Assembly: GCA_029210465.1 (NCBI GenBank)
Contig: JARGDL010000007.1
Coordinates: 53,125-117,124 of the forward strand
Length of the DNA: 64,000 nucleotides
Source of the DNA: Stygiobacter electus
GTDB lineage: Bacteria > Bacteroidota > Ignavibacteria > Ignavibacteriales > Melioribacteraceae
Direction: 5' to 3'
The position numbers and the translations under genes were made by a program. Each line of letters begins with the position of its first letter. Position 1 is the stretch's first letter. The notes under the pieces are model-generated. The model saw only the letters and a list, made by a program, of their open reading frames with translations. It did not search any database and had not been told where the DNA came from. Shown piece by piece: positions 1 through 11,200 of this stretch.

Positions 1-42
1 GCTTTTATTGGTCAATTTTATTAATAATTTATAAGTGGCGAT

Positions 43-3000
43 ATGAAAACAAGATTCTCTTTAATGTTTCTCTTTTTTGTTTTAAATCTTGTTTACTCAC
101 AAGATTTAAGAGTCATTTCATCAAATCAAAACTTTTTGATTTTAGAATATCATCCAACTATAAAAGACACCATCATTACAAATATCTCTGGAAGATCATT
201 TACAAAATTTGAAATTCCTGGGACAAGAATTGAAAATGCAAAAGAATTTGGAATGCCTCAGTTGCAAGTGAAATTATTTAACATCGGCGTTCCTTCAGAA
301 TTTGGAAATACAATTGAAATACTTAGTTCTAATTTTAAATCATTCACTGGTGATTATTTGCCGAATCCCAAAATTCAAAAAGACAGCTCTTTAACTAAAG
401 AAGTTGAGTTTGTTAGTAATAATTATAATTCATTTTCACTATCTGAAATTGTTCAATTTGGTGATTTTGGGTTAACAAGAAATTTACCAGTTCAGACTAT
501 TAAAATTTATCCTGTAGTTTTCGAACCAAATTCTAAATCAATAAAAGTTCTTGATTACGTAAAAATTAAAATAAATTTCGGGAATGCCTCAACAAAAAAA
601 GTAAAGATAAATGAAAACTTTCTTTCATCTTTAGTAATAAATTGGGATGTAGCTCAATTTTGGGGTGAAGAAATAAAATCATTAAATAAAATATCAAATT
701 CAGTTTTAGCAAATGGACCTTGGTTTCGCTTTGAAGTTTCTGATGAAGGAATTTATAAAATCGATAGAACATTTCTTCAAAATCTTGGTGTAGATATTAA
801 TTCAGTCGACCCGCGCACAATAAAAATTTATAACAATGGTGGATTAAATTTACCTGAAAATTATAATTCTTATAAAAATGAAGGATTAATCGAAAATGCA
901 ATTTTATTTGTTGGCGAATCTGATGGAAAAATTGATGCAGCTGATTACATTCTTTTTTATGGAAGAGGCACAGAAGTTTGGAGTTATAATTCAAATACAA
1001 AAACTATTTCAAGAAGTAAAAATCCCTACACGAAGAAAAATTATTATTGGTTAACATTCGGCGGTTCAAACGGAAAAAGAATGAATGAAAAGCAATCCTT
1101 AAATGTTCAAAATGCTTTTCAACAAACATCTACTTTTGGATACAAAAGTTATGATAAAGATAGTGTTAATATTGGCAAATCTGGTCGTGAATATTTCGGT
1201 GATGTGATTGATGCAACTTCAAAAAGTAAAACTTTTATTTCAACGCTTAATGGTGTTATTCCTAATTCAAAAATTAATTATAGTTTAAGAACAATTAATG
1301 TTTCCACATCAACAATACCGTTGAAAGTTGAAGAAAGTGGTACCCAAATTTATTCAACAAATATTTATGGAATCTCAGATTACGAATATGGAATTGATGA
1401 CTTTGCGAAATTTTCTTATCAAGGAAATTTAACTGATGAAAGAAGCGTTCTAAAAATTTCACACTCATCTGGTTCAATTAGTGCAAAAGTATTTTTAGAT
1501 TTTTTTGAAATTGTATATCAACGATATTTAAGAGCCGCCGGTGATAATTTTATACTTTTTGCAAAGGACACAACTGCAACAGTTGAATATACAATAACAA
1601 ATTTCTCATCCACTTCCATTCAAGCTTTTGATGTAACAAATTTTTCAAATGTTAAAATTATTACAAATGCGACAACAAGCGGTGGACAAATAAAATTCCA
1701 ATCCAATGAAGTTAAAAATAGTCCATCTAAATATTTTATAGTTTCGGCAAATGGTTTTAAAGTCCCAACCGGTGGAACTAAAATTGATAACATGAACATT
1801 CGTGGGAATGTAGCTGGTAGTGAAATGATTGTTATTGCTCCAAAAGATTTTAAAGCTCAAGCAGAAAGATATGTCAAATATCGTTCGAGCGAATCTCCGA
1901 ATAAATTATCAACACAAGTTTTTTATATTGATGAAATATTTAACGAATTTTCTTGTGGAATGATTGATCCAATGGCTCTCAGAGATTTTTTGAAATATGC
2001 TTTTGAAAATTGGCAAATAAAACCTTTTTACGTTCTTCTTTTTGGTGATGCAACATACGATTATTTAAATACGGTAAGAGACAATAAAAATTTTATTCTA
2101 CCTTATGAAACTGAAAATTCAATAAGTGCAATAAGTTCATATCCATCTGATGATTATTTTGTTCGTATTTCAGGAAATGATTTAAAACCAGATTTAGCAA
2201 TTGGCCGTTTAACAATTCAGTCAGCAAAAGAAGCAGATAACGCTATTGATAAAATTATAAATTATGAAACGGTTCAAAGTAAAGGCGATTGGAGAAATAC
2301 CATAACATTAGTTGCGGATGATGGACCAGCAGGATTGGGAATTGATAACGGTTCTCTTCATACAGCACAATCTGAAAATCTTGCAAATAGAATTCTACCA
2401 AAATTTTTATATCAGAAGAAAATTTATTTGGTTGCATATCCAACTGTATTTGTTGGATTGGGAAGAAGAAAACCAGATGTAAACAAAGCAATAATAGATG
2501 CTATTAATGAAGGTACTCTATTAATAAATTATGTTGGTCATGGAAGTCCTGAACTTTGGGCAGATGAAAATGTTTTTGTAAAAACTACAACAGTGCCACA
2601 ATTAAAAAATTCGAATTACTTTTTTGTTACAGCAGCAACTTGTGATTTCGGCTGGTATGATGATCCTGCTATTCAAAGCAGTGCTGAAACAATGCTAAAT
2701 TTGCAAAACGCTGGTTCTATTTTAACATATACTGCAAGTAGAGTAGTTTACTCAAATTATAATGCAATTTTAAATGATTCACTTTATACAAATCTATTTC
2801 GTGTAAAAGATAATGGTTTACCAGCTCGTGTTGGACTTTCATATTTTATGACAAAACAATATATGATAGACAAAGAAAATGATGAAAAGTATCATTTATT
2901 TGGAGATCCAGCAATCAGAATGAATATGCCTGTTCTTCCAATTTCAATAGACTCAATTAATGGAAAATCTTCTAAGGAATTAAATCAAATAAGTGCATTG

Positions 3001-3993
3001 AGCAATGTAAAAATTAAAGGTTCTGTAAAAACAATCGATGGTAAAATTAATCCAACAAATGGTGAAGTTGTGCTTTCTGTTTTTGATAGTGAAAAAGGAA
3101 TTTATTATCAAGAGATGGATTACACGGTTAAACAGCAAGGTGGATTAATTTTCAAAGGCAGAGCATCGGTTAATAATGGAATTTTTGAAACCGACTTTGT
3201 TGTTCCAAAAGATATTTCCTATGAAAATAAAAATGGGAAAATTGTTGCTTACTTTGCTAACAATCAGATTGATGGTGTTGGGTTTAATAATAATTTTACT
3301 GTTGGAGGTACGAATCCAAACGCTATTGATGATAAAAAAGGGCCTGAGATTGAAATATTTTTTGATAATGAAAACTTTACAAGCTCATATTTGGTTAATC
3401 CAAGTTTTACATTGATTGTAAAGTTAAAAGATCAAACTGGTTTAAATACAACCGGTTCTGGAATAGGACATAAATTAGAAGCAATATTAAATAATGATAT
3501 AACTAATGCAATTGATCTTTCAAATAATTTTGTGGGTGATCTTAATTCTGGTGGGAAAAGTGGAGTGGTAAAATATAATTTCACTAATCTTGTACCTGGA
3601 GATTACGATCTAAAAATTAAAGCATGGGATGTTTTTAATAATCTTTCGACTCAAGAAGCAAACTTTACCGTGGTTTCTAATGAAAATGGAATTGTTTTAA
3701 GAGATGTTTATAATTATCCAAATCCATTTTCATCGTTTACTACTTTTACATTTCAGCACAATTATTCTTCTACTATAAATTGTAAAATAAAAATTTATAC
3801 AATTGCAGGAAGATTAATCAAAACAATTGAAGAAAATGATATATTCAACAAATATGTTAGAATTGACTGGGATGGAAGAGATGAAGATGGAAATCAAATT
3901 GCAAATGGTACATACTTTTATAAATTAATAGTTGAATCAAATGATGGAAGTTTCAAACAATCAATAATAGGTAAATTAGCAGTAGTTAAATAA
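43..3993 (+). CDS. porU: PorU-like type IX secretion C25 peptidase (sortase)
   Basis: This 1316-residue secreted protein resembles PorU, the gingipain-type cysteine protease that removes C-terminal sorting domains from type IX secretion cargo and attaches the cargo to the cell surface. Residues 1-19 form a signal peptide ending before Gln-Asp. The C25 catalytic core lies at about residues 600-960. It holds the Gly-His-Gly motif (His833) and the Ala-Thr-Cys-Asp motif (Cys867), which are the expected catalytic dyad. The last 80 or so residues form a Por-type sorting domain with a YNYPNPF motif and a final beta strand. A PorV gene follows after 30 bases, which supports the assignment because PorU and PorV act in one outer-membrane complex. 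A related surface C25 peptidase is the alternative. The start has only a weak ribosome site. Confidence 0.85.
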   Translation: MKTRFSLMFLFFVLNLVYSQDLRVISSNQNFLILEYHPTIKDTIITNISGRSFTKFEIPGTRIENAKEFGMPQLQVKLFNIGVPSEFGNTIEILSSNFKSFTGDYLPNPKIQKDSSLTKEVEFVSNNYNSFSLSEIVQFGDFGLTRNLPVQTIKIYPVVFEPNSKSIKVLDYVKIKINFGNASTKKVKINENFLSSLVINWDVAQFWGEEIKSLNKISNSVLANGPWFRFEVSDEGIYKIDRTFLQNLGVDINSVDPRTIKIYNNGGLNLPENYNSYKNEGLIENAILFVGESDGKIDAADYILFYGRGTEVWSYNSNTKTISRSKNPYTKKNYYWLTFGGSNGKRMNEKQSLNVQNAFQQTSTFGYKSYDKDSVNIGKSGREYFGDVIDATSKSKTFISTLNGVIPNSKINYSLRTINVSTSTIPLKVEESGTQIYSTNIYGISDYEYGIDDFAKFSYQGNLTDERSVLKISHSSGSISAKVFLDFFEIVYQRYLRAAGDNFILFAKDTTATVEYTITNFSSTSIQAFDVTNFSNVKIITNATTSGGQIKFQSNEVKNSPSKYFIVSANGFKVPTGGTKIDNMNIRGNVAGSEMIVIAPKDFKAQAERYVKYRSSESPNKLSTQVFYIDEIFNEFSCGMIDPMALRDFLKYAFENWQIKPFYVLLFGDATYDYLNTVRDNKNFILPYETENSISAISSYPSDDYFVRISGNDLKPDLAIGRLTIQSAKEADNAIDKIINYETVQSKGDWRNTITLVADDGPAGLGIDNGSLHTAQSENLANRILPKFLYQKKIYLVAYPTVFVGLGRRKPDVNKAIIDAINEGTLLINYVGHGSPELWADENVFVKTTTVPQLKNSNYFFVTAATCDFGWYDDPAIQSSAETMLNLQNAGSILTYTASRVVYSNYNAILNDSLYTNLFRVKDNGLPARVGLSYFMTKQYMIDKENDEKYHLFGDPAIRMNMPVLPISIDSINGKSSKELNQISALSNVKIKGSVKTIDGKINPTNGEVVLSVFDSEKGIYYQEMDYTVKQQGGLIFKGRASVNNGIFETDFVVPKDISYENKNGKIVAYFANNQIDGVGFNNNFTVGGTNPNAIDDKKGPEIEIFFDNENFTSSYLVNPSFTLIVKLKDQTGLNTTGSGIGHKLEAILNNDITNAIDLSNNFVGDLNSGGKSGVVKYNFTNLVPGDYDLKIKAWDVFNNLSTQEANFTVVSNENGIVLRDVYNYPNPFSSFTTFTFQHNYSSTINCKIKIYTIAGRLIKTIEENDIFNKYVRIDWDGRDEDGNQIANGTYFYKLIVESNDGSFKQSIIGKLAVVK

Positions 3994-4023
3994 AAATTAG
4001 AAAATATAAATCGGAGGAATAAA

Positions 4024-5181
4024 ATGAAAAGAATGTCGATGCTGATGATCATCATAGCAATGTTTGTATCAGCAAATTTAATTAAAGCACAAGGGGAAGC
4101 CGCAGTTCCATTTCTTTTACTTGCACCTGATTCAAGAGCAGGTGGAATTGGTGAATCTGGTGTAGCACTTGCAGATAATTCAGCTGCAATATTTTGGAAT
4201 CCTGCTGGCATAGCTTTTCAAACAGGTTCCGAAGTCAGCTTAACTCATAGTAATTGGTTACCACAATTTAATCTTGACTTATTTTATGAATATGCAACTT
4301 ATCGTGAATACATGGAAGAATTAAATGGTAGTGTAACAGCAAGTATAACATTTATGAACTTTGGTGAATTTGTAAGAACACTATCCAATTCACCAGATCC
4401 TGTTGGAACATTTCGTTCTTTTGATGCAGCTTTAACATTTGGTTATGCAACTAAACTTAGTAATAATTGGGGATTAGGTTTTAACTTTAGAATAATACAT
4501 TCACGTTTAGCAGATAAACCAACAGAACAAGAACAGGGAAAAGGTGTTGCTACTTCTGTAAGTTTTGATGTTGGTGCATTATGGCGTCCTGAAAAATTTG
4601 AAATTCCACTTATTGGCGATTTGAGTAACAGATTTAGTTTCGGTTTGAATTTAGCTAACCTTGGTCCAAAAATTTATTACATTGACCAAGCACAAGCAGA
4701 TCCAATTCCTACAAACTTAAGATTTGGTTTTGCAGTTCGTCCTTTTGAAGATGAATACAATTCTTTAACGTGGACATTAGATTTTCAAAAATTATTAGTT
4801 GGTAAAGCAGATTCTTCAGGCAAAAGACCCGAATTTTATAAAGCAATTTTTTCAGCATGGGCTGATGAACCTTTAAATAAAGAAATTCGTGATATTGTAA
4901 CTTCAATGGGACTTGAATATTGGTATGGTCAACCGCAAGATTTTATGTTTGCAATTCGAACTGGTATTTTCTACGAAGATCCTTCATACGGAAATAGAAA
5001 GTTTGTTACTCTTGGTGCTGGTATTCGTTATGATATGTACGGTTTTGATTTTAGCTACATTACAACTGATGTTTTTAAAGGAAGTGAAAATCATCCACTT
5101 TCTAATACTCTTCGTTTTACCTTATTAATTGGTTGGGGTGCCACACCTCAAAAGCAATTAGGTTTTCCAAGAGGAATCTAA
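4024..5181 (+). CDS. porV: PorV/LptO-like outer-membrane protein of type IX secretion
   Basis: The 385-residue product has a signal peptide (about residues 1-23, ending KAQ) and a beta-barrel composition typical of the PorV/PorQ family. The characteristic N-terminal block is present, with DSRAGGIGESGVAL followed by AAIFWNPAG. PorV is the outer-membrane shuttle that takes cargo from the translocon to the PorU sortase. An excellent ribosome site (CGGAGGAAT) lies just before the start at 4024. The gene sits 30 bases after the PorU-like gene and 6 bases before a gene with a type IX sorting domain, so the three are very probably cotranscribed. PorQ is the main alternative, but length and neighbourhood favour PorV. 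Confidence 0.85.
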   Translation: MKRMSMLMIIIAMFVSANLIKAQGEAAVPFLLLAPDSRAGGIGESGVALADNSAAIFWNPAGIAFQTGSEVSLTHSNWLPQFNLDLFYEYATYREYMEELNGSVTASITFMNFGEFVRTLSNSPDPVGTFRSFDAALTFGYATKLSNNWGLGFNFRIIHSRLADKPTEQEQGKGVATSVSFDVGALWRPEKFEIPLIGDLSNRFSFGLNLANLGPKIYYIDQAQADPIPTNLRFGFAVRPFEDEYNSLTWTLDFQKLLVGKADSSGKRPEFYKAIFSAWADEPLNKEIRDIVTSMGLEYWYGQPQDFMFAIRTGIFYEDPSYGNRKFVTLGAGIRYDMYGFDFSYITTDVFKGSENHPLSNTLRFTLLIGWGATPQKQLGFPRGI

Positions 5182-5187
5182 TTTTTA

Positions 5188-8100
5188 ATGAAAAAAATAT
5201 TTTTTCTTTTTGCAATAATTGGATTGAGCAGTTTATCTGCTCAATCTTTTGTTAAGCATTTTGCTTTATCAGCAAATGATAAATCAGCTTTTAGTGATTC
5301 ATTAAGAATTCTTGCAGTCTTAGTTGAATTTCAAGAAGATAAATATGATGCAACAATTGGTAATGGAAAATTTGGTTCTCACTATTCAAAAAATTATGGG
5401 GATACAATTTTAGATCCTTTACCTCATGATGCTTCTTATTTTGAAGATCATCTTCTATTTGCAAAAAATTACTTTAAAAAAGTATCAAAAGGGAAATTGA
5501 ATATCTCTTACAAAGTTTTACCAGATATTATTACTGTTTCAAAAACAATGAGAGAATATTCACCTGGTTATCAATCAAAAGATTTAAAACAATTAGCAAA
5601 TTTATCTGAAGAAGTTTGGACTATTACTGACAAAAAATTTCCTGATGTAAATTTTTCAAAATATGATTTGTTTATAATTTTTCATGCTGGTGTAAGCAGT
5701 GGTTTAGATATTGGAATTTTTTCCATTGATAGAAATTTACCTTCACTTTATTTGGGATATTCAACTTTACAAAAATTATACGGTTCGCAATTCAATGGGT
5801 TTTCGACTAAAACTGGTTTAATTAAAAATACGTTGATTATGCCGGAAACAGAATCACGTGAATTGCAAATGATTGATAATTCAACTTTGCTTTTAGAATT
5901 AACTATCAATGGAACTTTGGTTGCAAATATAGCAAGCCATTTAGGTTTGCCCGATTTGTTTGATACTGAAACGGGTAAAAGTGCTATTGGCAGATTTGGA
6001 TTGATGGATGGACAGGCTATGATTGCAAATAACGGAATATTTCCACCAGCACTTTCTGCATGGGAAAAAATATTTTTAGGTTGGGATTCCGTTAAAGAAA
6101 TTTCTTACGATAAGAAAAATGTTAATCTTACTACTTTTGTTAAGGCAGTTTCAAGTGATACAACTATTGTTAAAATTCCAATAACTCCTTCTGAATACTT
6201 TTTACTTGAGAATCGACAGCAAGATGCTAACAAAGATGAATTAATTTTAACAATTAAAAACAAAAATCAAATCTTTCAAAAAGTAATTAAACCCGATACA
6301 AGCGGATTATATTATGTTACACCAGATTCAATTAAAGGTGGTGTTGTTATTGATGTTGATGAATTTGATGCTGCAACACCAGGCAACGGAATTGTAATTT
6401 GGCACATAGATGAAAATATTATCAATCAAAAAATTAATGAGAACAAAATAAATTCAGATTTATATAATAAAGGTGTAGATGTAGTTGAAGCTGATGGTAT
6501 TCAAGATATAGGTGAATCATTTTCATCTTTCTTTGGAAGTTTTATTGGTGAAGGTGAAAAATATGATTTTTGGTTTAAGGGTAATAAATCAAAATTATAT
6601 AAAAATATTTTATCCCCCGATTCAAAACCGAATTCAAATTCAAATAGCGGGGCAAAAAGTTTTATAACTATTGAAAACTTTTCTGACAATAAAAATAAAA
6701 TGAGTTTTGACGTTTCATTTGGAAATGAAATTGTTAAGAAGCTTGTTGATAGAAAGTTATCTGAACTTCAAAGCGTGAGTTTTGATTTAATGACTTTAAG
6801 TAATGCTAATTCCCTTGATATCTTTTTAATTGATAACAATAATCTTGTCAAATTGAATAACAATGGTAAAATCTTAAATGTAGTTAAAAGATTTTCTGAC
6901 AAAAATAAAATTTCTGGAATAACACAAAACGGTGTGGAATATGTTTTTGGTTCTACTAATGATACTATCAATGTTTATTATTATAACACTTTAACAAATG
7001 AAGAAAAGATTATATCCGCAAAAAGTTTATATAAAATATCAACCCCAATTTTAATTACAAGTTTATCGAATAATTTATATGTAGATGCGGGATGTTCTGA
7101 TGGTTATTTCCTTGAGGTTAGTTTAAGCGATTTGTTAGTTAATAAAATATCAGTGTCAAACTATACTAAAATTATGAATAGCGAATTGGTTCAAATCAAC
7201 CGAGAGTATAATTCATCAAACAATAAATATTTTTCTGCAATCTCATTAAATGAATTCTTTCAAAGTTCTTCAGGTGTAAATAATCAATTGTTAAACGGGG
7301 AGCATAAAAAAAGTGGGTTAGTTAAAAATTCAAGCGGTGAATATTTTAATATTGTGTTAAGTGATTTTTCCGGTAAAAAGCATTTTGATGTTGTAAATCA
7401 AAATAAAATTGTTGGTTCATTTGATGTATATAGTTCAAATAAATCTTATAATTTTTCTGTTGCTGATATTTTCAATGATGGAAGAATATTTATTATTCTT
7501 AATAATGAAAATGAAATTTCTATTTATAACATAAATGGAACGCAATTAGAAAATTTCCCATTTCAAGCATCAACAGGTAAGTACTTTATTGGAACACCAC
7601 TTCTTGTGGATTTAAACAAAGATGGAATACAAGAAATTTTAATTGCTAATTATAATGGTGAATTAATAGCCATTAATACTAAAGATGGAAAATTGTTTGA
7701 TGGATATCCAATTAAAGTGGCTGATTCAGAAGTCTCAAATTTATTTTTATACGAAGAAGAATTACCAACAATGGGACCAATTCCTCAATACAAACCAATT
7801 GTAATTGTAATTGACAAAGAAAAAAATTTTTCAGCATGGCAGTTGTCTAATATTCAAGGTAAAAGTTTTTGGAAAAGTAATTATCAAAACTCAACAAATA
7901 ACTCATCTGTTGAAATATCAAATAAGAGCCAAATTTCCAATGAGTATTTTCCATTAGATAAAGCATATAACTGGCCAAATCCAACTTATGGAAATTTTAC
8001 AAACATTAGATTTTATGTTTCAGAAAATTCAAAAGTTACTGTTCGTATTTTTGATTTAGCAGGTGAATTAATTTCAACACTACAATCAAATGCTCAAGGT

Positions 8101-8229
8101 GGTATTGAAAATGAAATTGTTTGGGATGTTACCAAAGTTCAAAGTGGAATTTATTATGCTAACATTCAAGCGGAAAGTATAAACGGTAAATCAGCTTCAA
8201 AGATTATAAAAATTGCAGTGATAAAATAA
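5188..8229 (+). CDS. M6-peptidase-like surface protein with degenerate zinc site and type IX sorting domain
   Basis: The 1013-residue product has a signal peptide (residues 1-19), an N-terminal region that follows the M6 (immune inhibitor A-like) metalloprotease fold, a central region with an FG-GAP-like segment (DLNKDGIQEI), and a C-terminal Por-type sorting domain (NWPNP motif, final IKIAVIK). Where active M6 proteases have HExxH just before LGLPDLYD, this protein reads Ala246-Asn247-Ile-Ala-Ser250-His251 before LGLPDLFD. Both zinc-binding histidines and the catalytic glutamate are therefore missing, although the surrounding sequence is well kept. It is probably a non-catalytic binding or structural surface protein exported by the adjacent PorU/PorV system. 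Its start lies 6 bases after porV and its end 3 bases before the next gene. Confidence 0.75.
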   Translation: MKKIFFLFAIIGLSSLSAQSFVKHFALSANDKSAFSDSLRILAVLVEFQEDKYDATIGNGKFGSHYSKNYGDTILDPLPHDASYFEDHLLFAKNYFKKVSKGKLNISYKVLPDIITVSKTMREYSPGYQSKDLKQLANLSEEVWTITDKKFPDVNFSKYDLFIIFHAGVSSGLDIGIFSIDRNLPSLYLGYSTLQKLYGSQFNGFSTKTGLIKNTLIMPETESRELQMIDNSTLLLELTINGTLVANIASHLGLPDLFDTETGKSAIGRFGLMDGQAMIANNGIFPPALSAWEKIFLGWDSVKEISYDKKNVNLTTFVKAVSSDTTIVKIPITPSEYFLLENRQQDANKDELILTIKNKNQIFQKVIKPDTSGLYYVTPDSIKGGVVIDVDEFDAATPGNGIVIWHIDENIINQKINENKINSDLYNKGVDVVEADGIQDIGESFSSFFGSFIGEGEKYDFWFKGNKSKLYKNILSPDSKPNSNSNSGAKSFITIENFSDNKNKMSFDVSFGNEIVKKLVDRKLSELQSVSFDLMTLSNANSLDIFLIDNNNLVKLNNNGKILNVVKRFSDKNKISGITQNGVEYVFGSTNDTINVYYYNTLTNEEKIISAKSLYKISTPILITSLSNNLYVDAGCSDGYFLEVSLSDLLVNKISVSNYTKIMNSELVQINREYNSSNNKYFSAISLNEFFQSSSGVNNQLLNGEHKKSGLVKNSSGEYFNIVLSDFSGKKHFDVVNQNKIVGSFDVYSSNKSYNFSVADIFNDGRIFIILNNENEISIYNINGTQLENFPFQASTGKYFIGTPLLVDLNKDGIQEILIANYNGELIAINTKDGKLFDGYPIKVADSEVSNLFLYEEELPTMGPIPQYKPIVIVIDKEKNFSAWQLSNIQGKSFWKSNYQNSTNNSSVEISNKSQISNEYFPLDKAYNWPNPTYGNFTNIRFYVSENSKVTVRIFDLAGELISTLQSNAQGGIENEIVWDVTKVQSGIYYANIQAESINGKSASKIIKIAVIK

Positions 8230-8232
8230 TTC

Positions 8233-11200
8233 ATGAAAAAAATTCTAATCATATTTTTTATTTGTTATTCACTTTTTGCTCAAGTGAATGAATTTAACCC
8301 AAGTTATAATTGGTACACAATTAAAGGCAAACATGTTCGTGTTCATTTTCATGATGGCGCTGAAAGAACAGCTAAAGTTGTAGCAAAAATTGCAGATGAA
8401 GTTTGGGAACCAATAACTTCTCTATATCAATATGAACCTGAAGTAGTCGATTACATAATTAAAGATATTGATGATTATTCAAATGGAGCTACATATTTTT
8501 TTGATAACAAAATTGAAATATGGGCTTCTTCATTAGATTTTGATTTACGTGGTACTCATAATTGGTTGCGTAATGTTATCTCACATGAATTTACTCACAT
8601 GGTGCAAATTCAATCTGCAATGAAATTTACAAGGACACTTCCAATTTTCTATTTGCAATTTTTAAATTATGAAGATAAACGTCGGCCAGATATTTTATAT
8701 GGTTTCCCAAATTTTATTGCTTCCTATCCAATACCTGGAGTGAATGTTCCTGCATGGTTTGCTGAAGGTACTGCTCAGTATATGAGAAAAGATTTTAATT
8801 ATGATAATTGGGATACTCATCGCGATATGATTTTAAGAAGTTATGCACTTGAAAATAAAATGTTAACATGGAATCAAATGGGAGTTTTTGATAAAACAAG
8901 TTTAGGTAATGAATCTGTTTATAATTCCGGTTTTGCTTTAACAAGATATATCTCACAAAAATATGGCGAAGATAAATTAAGATTGATATCTCATAAACTT
9001 GGTAAACTAACCAATTTTACAATCGATGTCGCATTTGAAGATGTATTGGGGAAAAGTGGGAATGAAATTTATAATGAATGGAAATCTTTTTTAACAAATA
9101 ATTATAAAGAACGTTCAAAAGAAGTTTTATCAAATCTTGTTACTGGTGAAATGATAGTTAAAGATGGTTTCGGAAATTTTTATCCAACTTTTTCACACGA
9201 TGGTAAAAAACTTTTGTACATATCAAATAAATCAAATGATTATTTCAGTTTGTCTTCTCTTTATCTTTATGATTTTGAAACAAAAAAGGAAAAATTAATT
9301 TCAACTGGTGTTCGTTCAACTTGCAGTTTTGTAAATGGTACAAATAAAATTATTTATTCAAAACTGAGTGAAGATAATCCTAAAATGACAAATATTCATG
9401 ATTTATATGTTTATGATTTAGATGAAGAAAAAGAAACTCGTTTAACGTTTGGAATGCGTGCAAATAATCCTTCAGTTTCAAAGGATGGGAAGAAGATTGT
9501 ATTTGTCTTTCAAAATGATGGAACAATTAATCTTGGTCTGGTAGATATTGAGGGCAAAAATTTTAAACGTTTAACTTACTTTGAAAATGGTGAACAAGTT
9601 TACAATCCAAAATTTTCAGTTAATGATTCTTTTATTTTATTTGATTACTCATTAAAAGATAATCGTGATGTTGCAAAAATAAATGTTGATGGATCAAATT
9701 TAACTTTTATCACAAATTCAGAAAATGATGAAAGAAATGCTGTTCAGACAAATGATGGTAAAATTATTTTTTCAAGTGATAAAACTGGTATTTTTAATTT
9801 ATATTCTCTTGATATAAAAACAAATAAAGCAGTTCAATTGACTAACGTAATTGGAGGTGCATTTATGCCTTCAATTAATAGTGATGGTACAATTGTTTAC
9901 AGTGGATACACTGCTGATGGTTTCAAAATATTTTTAATATCAAAAGATGAACAATTAAAAGTTGATTCAACTAAAAAATATGTTTGGGTTAATAATCCAC
10001 CTTTAGATATTGATAAACCAAATGGTGATATTGAAAAATTTAGTATTAGTTCATTGAAAAATTTTGATGATACAAAAATTCCTGAATACAAAATTGATAA
10101 ATACTCAGGTTTCTTTTCGAAAATAAGTATAATTCCATTTATTCGTTACGATAATTATAACACATTCAATGCTGGACTAGATAGAGTCAAACCAGGTGTT
10201 TATTTAGCATCAAGCGATGTATTAAATCGTTATTCAATTTTTGGCAGTGTATCAATTAATCGTAAGATGGAGCGTGATTTGTTTTTGCAATTTGAATACA
10301 AAGATAAACTACCATTGTTTTTTAGTTTTGGTTTACGCCCTGAGATAAGTCTTGAATTATACAGTGTTTCAAGAGGGACAAAAATTGATTTAGATTTTGG
10401 AATAGACTCTACTTTTGCCCCACCAAGAATTGATTATAAAGTTCCGACGGAAGTAACATATAATTTATTTGAATTTGATATTGTGGCTAAACATAAAATA
10501 TTTAAAGAAGGAAATTTTGTTGAGGCAAGATTTATTTTCAGTCAATATACATCAACTTTAAATAGTTTTATTTTACCTGAAAGCGGTAACACACTTTATC
10601 CAGCAACAACAGACAAATATTTCGTTGGAAGGAATTTCCAAATCAAATATGTTCATGAATCAATTACTCCAAAAATAGATTCGGATATAAATCCTATCGG
10701 AAGAAAAGTTGAATTTAAATATGATTATGAGTTCAATAGATTTAACAATGAAAACAACTATACAGTTGTTGATGGAATCTTAAAACCACTATATAATGAT
10801 TTTAATTTTCATAGAATTGAAATTAACTGGAAAGAATATATCCAATTATTTGATAAACACACTTTATCAGGTCAAATAAGAATTGGTTCGATACTTGGCA
10901 AAACTGTCCCCGATTTTTTTGATTTTTATCTTGGTGGTTTAATCGGAATGAAAAGCTATCCATTTTATTCAATTAGCGGCAATGAAATTGCTTGGTTAAA
11001 TTTAACTTATAGATTCCCATTGTTTACAAATATTGATGCACAAATTGGACATCTTTACATTGATAAAATATATTTCTCTGTTTATGGAGATTTAGGAAAT
11101 GCATGGAATGGGGTTTTACCTTCCGTAAATAAGTTTAAAAAAGGTGCTGGTGCAGAATTTAGAATCAAGATGAATTCTTTTTATATCTTTCCAACAAGTT

